NCBI GenBank assembly: GCA_002450165.1
Contig: DJYQ01000013.1
Location: 18,659-52,673 of the forward strand
Length of the DNA stretch: 34,015 nt
Reading direction: 5' to 3'
DNA from: Prevotellaceae bacterium UBA6974
Lineage (GTDB): Bacteria; Bacteroidota; Bacteroidia; Bacteroidales; Bacteroidaceae
The position numbers and the translations under genes were made by a program. Shown here in pieces: positions 8,801 through 15,864 of the stretch (position 1 is the first letter of the stretch; each line of letters starts with the position of its first letter). Below the pieces are notes generated by a model. The model searched no databases. It saw nothing but the letters and a program-made list of their open reading frames with translations, and was not told where the DNA came from.

Positions 8801-10773
8801 TCGAACAGAAGAAAAGGGAGCAAGAGGCTCTGAAGAAGCAGAAGGAGCAAGAGAAAAAGGAGCGGGAGGCATTACTGGCAAAAGCTCGTGCCGAGTCCAA
8901 AAAGACACACGTCAGCGTTGACAGCATTATGGCACGAGAACTGGCTGCCATGAATAAGTCACAAACTAACTTGAAAGGGGTTTCGGCACAGAAGGATACT
9001 AAAAAACAGACAAAGGGATTTGCACAGGAAATCAAACTGCTTCCAGATACCACTCTCACTATAACCCATAACCAAAAGTCCAAACGTCTGATTGTCCGTA
9101 TGCAAGACAGTAAAGGGCATGATGTGAAGATAAAGTACCAAAAGCTGGATGACAACAAAATCAAGCTGATTACCAGCCCGGCAGATTCCAGCCGGATACG
9201 TCTCAATGTTATAGCCAAGCCAAAAGCCAGTGAACAAAAGTGGTACAAATGGGCTCAGGCAGGAGCTCGCTTCATGATGATGCTACGTTCTGCAAGCGTG
9301 TCCTACAAAAATACATACAACCTGTCACTGCCAGGCTTCAAACCTGAAATAGGCGACATTTTGGGCCAGCGTATGACCAATCAAGGTTTTACCCCAGGCG
9401 TAGGCTTCGCGTTCGGCTTTGTCAACGACAGCTATATAGAGGAAGCCCGCAGAAAGGGCTGGTTGATGTGCGACTCTGCCTTATCAAGTCCTGCAATCAG
9501 TTCCAAAAGCGAGGATTTGCAAATAAAAGCAACATTGGAGCCCATAACAGACTTGAAAATAGACATAAATATGTCGCGCACACAGAACCAAAGCCGCAGC
9601 ATTCAATATATGTACGAAGGTAATCCTACCACCCGTACTGGTTCCTTCAACATGACAACCATTTCCATAGGTACCGCATTTGCCAGCAGCGGAACTGCCT
9701 CAAATGGTTATTACAGTGCTCCTTTTGAGAAATTCCGCGAACTGCTTGGAGTTTATCAGGAACGTGTCGAGGCACAGTATATTGGTCTCAAAGACCCACA
9801 GAACAAAACGTACGTGGGCTCACATGGAACCAAGACAGATGCGACCAACAACAATCCTGCCAACATTTACGGCGCCGATGTCATGGTTCCTGCATTTTTG
9901 GCTGCATATTGCGGTGGCGGAACTACACGGGAGCTGAATATATTTCCCTCACTAATGCAGATGCTGCCAAACTGGAACCTGACATATAGGGGATTGTCCA
10001 CACTTCCCTGGATACGCGACCATTTCAAGAGTGTACAAATTACCCATGGATATAAAAGCGTGTATAGTGTAGGTTCGTACAACAGTTTCGCCTCATGGGT
10101 ACAGTATATGGACGGTTCGGAACTGGGTTTCGTAAGTAATACGACAGGTGACATGTATGCACCCAGCAGCTGCTATGACGTAAGCAATGTCAGTATCAAC
10201 GAGAGTTTCTGTCCATTGGCAGGGTTGAATGTGACATTCATGAACAACATGACGCTTAAAACAGAGTATCGCACGACACGTGTCCTGTCCCTGTCAATGA
10301 CCAATGCTCAGATTACCGAAACATCATCTAAAGACTTTGTCCTGGGCTGGGGGTACAAACTGAATGATTTCCGGCTATCCAGTATTTTTGGTTTTACAAA
10401 AGCCAGCAAAAAGGCAGCAATGCGTACAACAGCACGTAATCGTGCCAAGAAAGGCAATACCAACAGTAATGACAACGACCTTAACATCAAGAAGAGCAGA
10501 AATGCATTCGCACATACGCTGAATCTGCGATTCGACCTAAGTGTTCGTAATCAGACTGCAATCCGCAGGGACATTCAAACTGGCCAAAGCGAAGCCACAT
10601 CCGGCAACAAAGCGGTAAAGACATCCTTCCAATTAGATTATGCGATGAGCAAATTTGTAACACTGACCATGTTCTATGACCGCCAGAGTACCAGCCCATT
10701 GCTTTCCAGCAGTTCCTACCCAACGGTTACACAAGATTTCGGTTTTACAATGAAATTCAACCTAACTAGATAA
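2884..10773 (+). CDS. sprA: Giant outer-membrane protein SprA/Sov (type IX secretion translocon family)
   Basis: 2629 residues, one unbroken frame. SprA (Flavobacterium, about 2400 residues) and Sov (Porphyromonas, about 2500) are the very large beta-barrels through which the type IX secretion system exports proteins. A signal segment at about 8-25 precedes a polar, Lys/Asp-rich region to about 140. A SprA N-terminal repeat region is visible at about 250-350 (dense alternating strands, GKIGDKVNMKFNYNSG). Beta-strand and Tyr/Trp/Asn-rich sequence runs to the end, which closes with FGFTMKFNLTR, a plausible barrel-end strand. Residues about 1960-2045 form a Lys/Glu/Gln-rich insert (KKREQEALKKQKEQEKKERE) and the Lys/Thr-rich stretch continues to about 2115, helping explain the excess length. 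The start is GTG, the first start codon in frame after ruvA; Met18 (2935) is an alternative but would leave little signal peptide. No other type IX genes are present, so function in secretion here is by family. Confidence 0.92.
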   Translation: MSRQRSILRFLAVAGIWMLVTGFVIPSSTPFFISRTHTYEQAKEDTVAKRKPKFSVRRTTTETTDDVRHRSSDLKDPDNLKTDVTYDEKNGTYNVGTTMVEAKELTDDRKNGKNTKTANANQGKAKADGTQQSNVKMGSFLPANQNGMTIGTATGYLTPPLEMTAKEYLDWSLKKSMAQYYRQRNQEQYETSGKNKFDFTDLHFSLGPAEKIFGPGGVRIKTQGSAELKMGANMKSTDNPSLSANRRSTFGFDFDMKINLHVNGKIGDKVNMKFNYNSGATFDYDAQNLKLKYEGKEDEIIKLVEAGNVSMPSNMSLVPGVSSLFGVRTDLQFGKLKMQAVISQKKSASKSAGSKGGSNTNSYEFSATEYEENRHFYLAHFFRETYDKNMKTLPTVASGIEIKRIEVWVTNKTGSISNTRNIIALTDLGESQQKNIYGPWKGSGATAPGNAGNDEYATLSAETDLRDISKASPILENKYNLKGSFDYEKLQNARLLSANEYHLNKDLGTLTLNSALQPDEILAVAIEYSYGAATYQIGEFANNVNNSSQTLIVKMLKGSANSPSIPTWRLMMRNVYSLGASTTQKERFKLDIKFQSDSSGVYLTHLPEDTLKNTTLLRALGLDRLDANNKPNPNNQFDYVEGYTIYKGRIFFTVTEPFGEHLHKWIEERGGKEMADKYAFPELYTNTRTVAKQKAEKNKYILTGEYRGSSANEIDLGVTNIAPGSVVVTAGGVTLKENTDYTVDYAMGRVVIINQSIIDSGTAVNASVESNDTYGMQRKTFLGFNLDYEFSKNLTIGGTIQYLSETPMTTKIAMGNEALRNVLWGAHISWKHKAQWLTDWINKIPFINVTKPSQITFDAQVAQLIAGQSSNAQGGASYLDDFEDTKKKTSLIQPTYWQLASTPSKYWESRLSNDERYGYNRALMAWYCIDPIFTNRNSTLTPSHIKTDTKQLSNHYVRPIYELELYPNKSQTSYTSNTTLNVMNVAFYPKERGPYNLTRDVDDQGNLRLPRTRWGGMMRKMDNTDFEAQNIEYIEFWLMDPFHYQRQEGTSTDLGGNLNFDLGEISEDILKDGKKFYESGMPITQEETYLDRTTWGLIPTANSVTYAFNNESGSRTKQDVGLNGLNDEQEREFGIYQNFWNDVFSGDLSTKLDPETRDSLLVDPANDNYHYFRGEDYDQQKKSILNRYKRINMPQGNSKESEGQRYESAWKSTPDIEDINTDYTLNEHEKFWHYCMPVNPSYLSKENPGKYVSDIRTATVTLRDGTVDNIDWYLIRIPLQDSDKESIGGISDFSSIRFMRMYLDNFQDSIIMRFGTLDLVHGDWRTYENDLYQTGSTVSSATDFVVTSVNIEENNDRKPVNYVVPPGISRITDTSGSQLVESNEQALSMIATNLGSNDARAVYKNCHYDMRKYKHLQLFVHANALSQDNQEYTPLQSGQVSVFLRLGSDYRNNFYEYEVPLELTPEWTGTKYNNNLPEDRLKVWPAGNMLNFDLSLFTSLKKQRNKSGIAYSQLFIGYDPDKPNNRISIKGNPSLGEVKTIMIGIRNHAETDKSAEVWVNELRLQEFTNEGGWAAQGNLNIQLSDIGSFTATGKVVTAGFGGIEQSVMDRKDENDYQYQFTTNVDLGRLLPEKAKVSVPFYYSYSKQISKPKYNPLDTDMLLDDAMEALNTQEERDSLALLTNSVTESRNLSISGAKVNIASKKHPMPYDPANFSFSYSRSRTTRRGRTTLYEYDTSWKAQVNYSWSPNWKNWEPFKKWKTKNKWATIIKEQNIAFAPQNITFGTDLSHAYYELQERDVDNLENPQSLPVQFSSTYLWNRNFSLRWDLFKSLHFSFKSATHAEVEQPNVVINKDLYPEQYEAWKDSVKVSLAHFGRPLDYSQSVSMSYKLPINKIPCFDWITADGTYNSAYSWKRGSELEDGTSLGNTVNTQRTVNANGKLAMETLYNHWDFLKEANKRFSSSNTRNASNKKVEQKKREQEALKKQKEQEKKEREALLAKARAESKKTHVSVDSIMARELAAMNKSQTNLKGVSAQKDTKKQTKGFAQEIKLLPDTTLTITHNQKSKRLIVRMQDSKGHDVKIKYQKLDDNKIKLITSPADSSRIRLNVIAKPKASEQKWYKWAQAGARFMMMLRSASVSYKNTYNLSLPGFKPEIGDILGQRMTNQGFTPGVGFAFGFVNDSYIEEARRKGWLMCDSALSSPAISSKSEDLQIKATLEPITDLKIDINMSRTQNQSRSIQYMYEGNPTTRTGSFNMTTISIGTAFASSGTASNGYYSAPFEKFRELLGVYQERVEAQYIGLKDPQNKTYVGSHGTKTDATNNNPANIYGADVMVPAFLAAYCGGGTTRELNIFPSLMQMLPNWNLTYRGLSTLPWIRDHFKSVQITHGYKSVYSVGSYNSFASWVQYMDGSELGFVSNTTGDMYAPSSCYDVSNVSINESFCPLAGLNVTFMNNMTLKTEYRTTRVLSLSMTNAQITETSSKDFVLGWGYKLNDFRLSSIFGFTKASKKAAMRTTARNRAKKGNTNSNDNDLNIKKSRNAFAHTLNLRFDLSVRNQTAIRRDIQTGQSEATSGNKAVKTSFQLDYAMSKFVTLTMFYDRQSTSPLLSSSSYPTVTQDFGFTMKFNLTR

Positions 10774-11144
10774 TGAACTATATTTTACCAATCCTGCTAC
10801 TAATTGTCAGCAACATTTTCATGACACTTGCATGGTATGGGCATCTGAAACTGCAGAACATGCACATCATCCATGGTGACACACCGTTGTTTATCATTAT
10901 CCTGATATCATGGGGACTTGCATTCATGGAATATTGTTTCATGGTTCCTGCCAACCGAGTTGGATTTGTCGGTAACGGCGGCCCATATAATCTGTTCCAA
11001 TTGAAAATCATTCAGGAAGTAATCACCCTGACTGTATTCGTAATCTACACAACCTGGAGCTTTCCTGACGAAACGCTTCACTGGAACCATTTGGCGGCAT
11101 TCGTATGTATGATAGCAGCTGTCAGCCTGGTTTTCATGAAATGA
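10773..11144 (+). CDS. Small DUF486 (DMT-superfamily-like) membrane protein
   Basis: 123 residues, nearly all in four hydrophobic segments (about 2-22, 38-58, 75-95 and 103-122), so an inner-membrane protein. The motif WGLAFMEYCFMVPANRVG in the middle, followed by a conserved-looking PYNLFQLKIIQE stretch, is what I recognise as the DUF486 family, which Pfam groups with drug/metabolite transporters. No substrate is known. The ATG shares its first base with the sprA TAA stop (TAATG), so translation is likely coupled to sprA, and a hairpin follows 25 bp after the stop. The coupling to a secretion-channel gene is curious but may only reflect operon packing. Confidence 0.85.
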   Translation: MNYILPILLLIVSNIFMTLAWYGHLKLQNMHIIHGDTPLFIIILISWGLAFMEYCFMVPANRVGFVGNGGPYNLFQLKIIQEVITLTVFVIYTTWSFPDETLHWNHLAAFVCMIAAVSLVFMK

Positions 11145-11169
11145 CAGTTTATTTTTGGGGAGAATAAAT

Positions 11170-11201
11170 AAAGGTGAGCAACCTCACAGCTGCTCACCTT
11201 T
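11170..11201. terminator. Hairpin terminator between convergent operons
   Basis: An 11-bp perfect stem, AAAGGTGAGCA (11170-11180) with TGCTCACCTTT (11191-11201), encloses a 10-nt loop. It lies between the DUF486 stop (11144) and the leuB stop (11222). The flank that becomes the T-rich tail is AATAAAT on the left, so it looks strongest for transcripts arriving from leuB on the minus strand. The A-T ends of the stem let it serve both directions. Confidence 0.75.
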
Positions 11202-11221
11202 ACTGTAATATCTACGGAAAG

Positions 11222-12304
11222 TTATGCCTTTCTGATATAATCAACAATCCACTTTCCTACTTCCTTTGTACCATACTTTTCAGAGCAGGAGTCAGCCTGA
11301 ATTTCAGGTGTCCTGACATTAGCGTCAAGCGATGCGTTGACTGCCTCACGAATCAGAGCCCCCTCCCTGTTAAGACCAAAGTATTCGTACAACATCGCAA
11401 CTGACAGAATCTGAGCAAGAGGATTGGCGACGTTAAGCCCCCTGCCCTGTGGCCAAGAACCATGTATAGGCTCAAATACCGGAGTGCTGGAACCTGTAGA
11501 TGCACTTGGCAACAAACCCATGGAACCTGTGATGACCGATCCCTCGTCAGTAAGTATATCACCAAATGTATTCTCCGTTACCATTACGTCAAAGAATTTG
11601 GGATCCTGAATCATACGCATTGCGGCATTGTCAACATACATATAGTCTGTCGTAACATCCGGATACTCCTTCTCCAACTCCTGTGCCACCTTACGCCACA
11701 GACGACTGGATGCCAATACGTTTGCTTTGTCAATCACAGTCAAATGCTTACGTCGTGCACGAGCATACTGATAGCCGACACGCAAGATGCGTTCAACCTC
11801 GGGACGAGTATAGTAATTGGTATCCAGTGCCTCCTCGACACCATCCGCATTTACGGTAGGCTCAACCTTCCTTCCGAAATACATACCACCTGTCAATTCA
11901 CGGATACATATAAAATTTGCGCCACGAACAACATCATCCTTCAATGGTGATTTGTGTATCAGGCAATCAAACGTCTCTACCGGACGGATATTGGCATAAA
12001 GTCCCAACTTTTTACGCATTGCCAACAAGCCCTGCTCAGGCCGAACCTTTGCAGATGGATTGTTATCAAATTTAGGATCACCGACACTGGCAAACAGCAC
12101 CGCATCTGCTTGTTCACAAATTTGGAATGTCTCCTCTGGAAACGGGTCTCCCACTTCATCAATAGCATGAGCACCGCACAACGCCTCCTTGTACGAAACC
12201 TCATGTCCGAATTTTTCTGCAACAGCACTGCAAACGGCAACACCCTGTTCCATAATTTCCGGACCGATGCCATCACCGGCCAGGACAGCAATTTTAATTT
12301 TCAT
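11222..12304 (-). CDS. leuB: 3-isopropylmalate dehydrogenase
   Basis: 360 residues from the ATG at 12304. It oxidises and decarboxylates 3-isopropylmalate with NAD+ in leucine synthesis, and by family precedent also 3-methylmalate on the citramalate route. Substrate-binding residues are in place: R97 (MRKKLGLYANIRP), R107, R135, Y142 and K193, with metal-binding D225, D249 and D253. The C-terminal FEPIHGSWPQGRGLNVANP loop binds NAD. A TTG at 12316 extends the frame by four residues, but the ATG directly follows a purine tract (GAAAAAGAAT) and gives the usual MKIKIAVLAGDGIGPE start. It overlaps the end of cimA by 11 bp, so translation is probably coupled. Last gene of leuACD-cimA-leuB, followed by the shared hairpin. 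Confidence 0.96.
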   Translation of the reverse strand: MKIKIAVLAGDGIGPEIMEQGVAVCSAVAEKFGHEVSYKEALCGAHAIDEVGDPFPEETFQICEQADAVLFASVGDPKFDNNPSAKVRPEQGLLAMRKKLGLYANIRPVETFDCLIHKSPLKDDVVRGANFICIRELTGGMYFGRKVEPTVNADGVEEALDTNYYTRPEVERILRVGYQYARARRKHLTVIDKANVLASSRLWRKVAQELEKEYPDVTTDYMYVDNAAMRMIQDPKFFDVMVTENTFGDILTDEGSVITGSMGLLPSASTGSSTPVFEPIHGSWPQGRGLNVANPLAQILSVAMLYEYFGLNREGALIREAVNASLDANVRTPEIQADSCSEKYGTKEVGKWIVDYIRKA

Positions 12305-13835
12305 ATTCTTTTTCAATTATGTTCAACATCTTGACAACTGCCTTTATGGCAGCCTCGGTCTGATCTGCATCAAAACCACGCGTACGATATACCTTATCAT
12401 TAAAGTCCCATGTGATGACTGTCTGCACAAAAGCATCCGTACGACCGCCTGGAGGTATCGAAACCACATAGTTTGTCAGCCATGGAAACTTACGGTCCAG
12501 CTTATTCTTATATATCTGTCTTATGGCACGTACGAAAGCATCAAACTGACCATCACCAGTCGCCTGTTCGTCATACACCTGCCCATTGATTTCCATCCTG
12601 ATACTTGCCAATGGTTTCAGTCCATAGGCCGTAGTAACAACATATGACAATAACTTCACATGCTCCTCTATGTTGCCATGATGCAGGACGTCTGCGATGA
12701 TAAACGGCAAATCCTCCTGTGTCACCACCTCCTTTTTGTCGCCCAGTTCAATAATGCGATCCGTCACACGTTTGGTCTGCTCTGGAGTCAATTCCAGGCC
12801 AAGTTCTTCCAAATTCTTTATTATATTGGCCTTGCCGCTACTTTTGCCCAACGCATATTCACGTTTACGTCCAAAACGTTCTGGGAGCAGTTCATTTATG
12901 TACAAGCCACCCTTTTTATCTCCATCAGCATGAACACCTGCGACCTGAGTAAAAACACTGTCGCCAGTTATCGGCTTGTTTGGTGGAATAGCAATACCAC
13001 TATAGTTCTCTACAAGATGGCTGACGTTGTTCAACTGCGCTTCGTTTATGTTCGTTTGGACATGGAGATGGTCCTTCAGTATAGCCTGAACACTTGCCAG
13101 TGGAGCATTTCCTGCACGCTCGCCCAGACCATTCACACTTGTATGGATACCTTTACAACCTCCCACAACAGCAGCCATGACATTACTGATAGCCATATCA
13201 TAGTCGTTGTGTGCATGAAAGTCAAAATGATGCTCCGGATAACGGTTCAGCATCTTTTTCATGTAATCCAAAAGCTGAATGGGATTCAACACGCCCAGTG
13301 TATCAGGCAACATATATCGGTCAATCGGAGTTTTCTTTAATCCGTCCACCAATGCAAACACATATTCGGGGTCATCCTTGATACCATTACTCCAATCCTC
13401 AAGGTAAACATTCACATTAACTCCCCTGCTCGTAGCATATTCTACTACATCTATTATATCCCTGACATGTTCCTCAACGTTTTTTTTCAATTGCCCCTCA
13501 CAATGGCGGCGGCTACCCTTACACAACAGATTCATGTGCCGGCAACCAGTATCTGTAATCCAGTCAACACTGGCAGTTCCATCACAGAAGCCCAAAACCT
13601 CTACTCTGTCTATCTTGCCTGCACGCTGTGCCCAAAGACAGATACTGCGAACAGCCTCCTTTTCTCCCTCCGAGACACGAGCCGACGCCACTTCTATACG
13701 ATCCACGTTCACCTTTTGCAACAGCTCGCGTGCAACCATCAACTTCTCATGTGGCATGAAACTCACACCGCTGGTCTGTTCTCCGTCACGCAGTGTCGTG
13801 TCCATTATCTCAATATGCCTCACCTGTTCTCCCAC
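12294..13835 (-). CDS. cimA: (R)-citramalate synthase, Leptospira type
   Basis: 513 residues. It belongs to the DRE-TIM metallolyase (LeuA-like) family: R16-D17 in TLRDGEQ, metal-binding H207 and H209 in FHAHND, then GLGERAGNAPL, and a C-terminal regulatory domain at about 385-510. From recalled alignment it is collinear with Leptospira interrogans citramalate synthase. The pocket residues known there to select pyruvate (Leu81, Leu104, Tyr144) and Glu146 fall at the same numbers here (L81, L104, Y144, E146). The likely reaction is therefore pyruvate + acetyl-CoA to (R)-citramalate, feeding isoleucine synthesis through LeuCD and LeuB. The start is GTG at 13835, inside leuD (16-bp overlap). Many databases would call it a second 2-isopropylmalate synthase. 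A true LeuA is encoded in the same operon, which argues for a different job. Confidence 0.82.
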   Translation of the reverse strand: MGEQVRHIEIMDTTLRDGEQTSGVSFMPHEKLMVARELLQKVNVDRIEVASARVSEGEKEAVRSICLWAQRAGKIDRVEVLGFCDGTASVDWITDTGCRHMNLLCKGSRRHCEGQLKKNVEEHVRDIIDVVEYATSRGVNVNVYLEDWSNGIKDDPEYVFALVDGLKKTPIDRYMLPDTLGVLNPIQLLDYMKKMLNRYPEHHFDFHAHNDYDMAISNVMAAVVGGCKGIHTSVNGLGERAGNAPLASVQAILKDHLHVQTNINEAQLNNVSHLVENYSGIAIPPNKPITGDSVFTQVAGVHADGDKKGGLYINELLPERFGRKREYALGKSSGKANIIKNLEELGLELTPEQTKRVTDRIIELGDKKEVVTQEDLPFIIADVLHHGNIEEHVKLLSYVVTTAYGLKPLASIRMEINGQVYDEQATGDGQFDAFVRAIRQIYKNKLDRKFPWLTNYVVSIPPGGRTDAFVQTVITWDFNDKVYRTRGFDADQTEAAIKAVVKMLNIIEKEYEN

Positions 13836-14431
13836 TCTATTATCATTTGCTGATTATCTAACAGGAAATCAATATCATCAAATGCATTCATAAGACAATA
13901 TTTCTTGTATTTGTTAATAGGGAAAGACTCACTGTGACCGGTTGCCAGGTTTGTTACCGTCTGGTTAGGCAAGTCAACCATGACCTCTGCCTGGGGATTA
14001 GCCTTGACAGTACGAAAAAGTTCCATCTGAAATTCACGCGACACGACTACAGGCAATACAAAACAGTTCAGTAGATTATTACGATGGATATCCGCAAACG
14101 AATTACTTATTACCACGCGAACTCCATAACCTGCAATTGCCCATGCGGCATGTTCACGACTGCTGCCAGATCCCCAGTTTTGTCCTCCTATGATAATCTC
14201 GTGGACGCCATTGCGCGGAGCCTCGCTATACTCCGGTTGGTTCATTACAAAATCTGCAACAGGTTTATTGTCTGCATCATATCGCAAGTCATGCATAAAA
14301 GCATCTCCATAAAACTTGGGGTCACGAGTCGTAAACGCAAGATAACGTGCAGGAATAATGTTATCCGTATTATTATTGTCAATCTCAATAGGAATGCAGG
14401 TTGACCTTATGATATCGAATTTTTCTTTCAT
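13820..14431 (-). CDS. leuD: 3-isopropylmalate dehydratase small subunit
   Basis: 203 residues, a normal length. With LeuC it isomerises 2-isopropylmalate to 3-isopropylmalate, and citramalate to 3-methylmalate in organisms with that route. The swivel-domain marker GGQNWGSGSSREHA lies at 81-94 and contains the substrate-binding Ser-Arg pair. FADIHRNN at 111-118 is the second family marker. The ATG at 14431 is 6 bp after the leuC stop, and the gene's end overlaps the cimA start by 16 bp. The tight packing puts the isomerase between its two possible feeder enzymes, LeuA and CimA. Confidence 0.96.
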   Translation of the reverse strand: MKEKFDIIRSTCIPIEIDNNNTDNIIPARYLAFTTRDPKFYGDAFMHDLRYDADNKPVADFVMNQPEYSEAPRNGVHEIIIGGQNWGSGSSREHAAWAIAGYGVRVVISNSFADIHRNNLLNCFVLPVVVSREFQMELFRTVKANPQAEVMVDLPNQTVTNLATGHSESFPINKYKKYCLMNAFDDIDFLLDNQQMIIEWENR

Positions 14432-14437
14432 ATAACT

Positions 14438-15829
14438 TCAGATTTGTCTTGGATCAGTGATTACACCTGTAATTGCAGACGCTGCGACTGTAAGCGGAGA
14501 TGCCAATATTGTACGGGCTCCGGGGCCTTGACGACCGACAAAATTACGGTTAGATGTCGAAATTGACAGTTTTCCGGCAGGAACCTTATCCGGATTCATT
14601 GCCAGACAACTGGAACATGAAGGCAAGCGCAGTTCAAAACCAGCATCCTCCAGCACCTTATCAAGTCCTTCGGCTATAATCTGGTCACGTACCATCCAAC
14701 TGCCAGGAACCAGCCATGCAACAACATTCTCAGCCTTCTTCCTGCCTTTCACGACCGAAGCAAAGGCACGGAAATCCTCAATACGGCCATTCGTACAAGC
14801 TCCCAGAAAAACGTAATCAATAGGATGACCTTCCAATTTCTCTCCCGGTTCAAACTGCATATAGTCCAGCATACCGCGCAACTGGGTCTGCTCTGTTTCC
14901 GAAAGCGATTCCATCGTAGGGACTGTTCCGTCTATAGCAATGCCGGCACCTGGATTTGTTCCGTATGTAATACGTGGAGCAATATCCTCGGCACGGAAAG
15001 TAACCTCCTTGTCAAATACAGCATCTTCGTCACTCGCAAGCTGCTTCCACTCTTCCACTGCAGCATCCCAAGCATCCCCCTTTGGAGCATACTCCCTGTT
15101 TTTCAGATATTCAAAAGTAGTCTCATCAGGTGCTATTATACCAGCACGTGACCCCATCTCAATACTGAGATTCGACAGAGTAAGACGTCCCTCCATACTC
15201 ATATTGCGTACCGTACTGCCTGCGTACTCGACAGCATACCCAGTAGCACCACTTGTCGTCATCTGAGCCATAATGTACAGGGCAACATCCTTTGCCACAA
15301 CTCCCCTCTGCAATTTACCCTCAATATTGATTCGCATTGTCTTCGGCTTTGACTGCAAAATACACTGACTGGCCAAGACCTGAGCAACCTCGCTGGTACC
15401 TATACCCATTGCTATGGCACCTACGGCACCATGCGTACTGGTATGGCTGTCACCGCAGACAATGGTCATGCCAGGCAGCGAGAGTCCCTTTTCCGGTCCA
15501 ACTACATGTATAATACCATTGTCATGCGTTCCCATTGCAAAATGTCTGATACCAAATTCCTCACAGTTAGCCTTCAGCGTCTCTACCTGTCTGCGGCCTA
15601 TAGGGTCATCAATGCGTTCCTGCTGGTCGCTGGGAGTGTTGTGATCAGGCATTGCAACCACCTTTTCCGGGCGGAAAGCCTTTATTCCCTTGTCTCTCAA
15701 TGTATCAAATGCCTGAGGGCTCGTTACCTCATGAGCATACAACCTGTCAATATACAATTGCGTCGGACCATCCTCAACATTCTGAACGACATGCCTGTCC
15801 CAAATCTTATCAAATAACGTCTTACCCAT
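14438..15829 (-). CDS. leuC: 3-isopropylmalate dehydratase large subunit
   Basis: 463 residues, aconitase superfamily. It carries the catalytic 4Fe-4S cluster: C345 in GACTNGR and the CxxC pair C405/C408 in LPSCSSCLAMN. CGDSHTSTHGA at 125-135 and the KPKTMRI segment after the helix at 145-160 are further family marks. Together with LeuD it dehydrates and rehydrates isopropylmalate in leucine synthesis. It begins 35 bp after the leuA stop, the only real gap within the leu operon. I saw no -7 box in that gap on the minus strand. Fe-S dependence makes this step oxygen-sensitive, in keeping with an anaerobe. Confidence 0.97.
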   Translation of the reverse strand: MGKTLFDKIWDRHVVQNVEDGPTQLYIDRLYAHEVTSPQAFDTLRDKGIKAFRPEKVVAMPDHNTPSDQQERIDDPIGRRQVETLKANCEEFGIRHFAMGTHDNGIIHVVGPEKGLSLPGMTIVCGDSHTSTHGAVGAIAMGIGTSEVAQVLASQCILQSKPKTMRINIEGKLQRGVVAKDVALYIMAQMTTSGATGYAVEYAGSTVRNMSMEGRLTLSNLSIEMGSRAGIIAPDETTFEYLKNREYAPKGDAWDAAVEEWKQLASDEDAVFDKEVTFRAEDIAPRITYGTNPGAGIAIDGTVPTMESLSETEQTQLRGMLDYMQFEPGEKLEGHPIDYVFLGACTNGRIEDFRAFASVVKGRKKAENVVAWLVPGSWMVRDQIIAEGLDKVLEDAGFELRLPSCSSCLAMNPDKVPAGKLSISTSNRNFVGRQGPGARTILASPLTVAASAITGVITDPRQI

Positions 15830-15864
15830 TATCCCAATTTGTCAAATATCCGATTTATATATCC

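Noticed and set aside
8811..8880. AG-rich stretch in sprA resembling a tandem DNA repeat
   Set aside because: The units are not regular; it is a codon-level effect of a Lys/Glu/Gln-rich protein segment.
12305..12316. Upstream TTG start for leuB
   Set aside because: It adds only four residues; the ATG at 12304 follows a purine tract and gives the usual family start.
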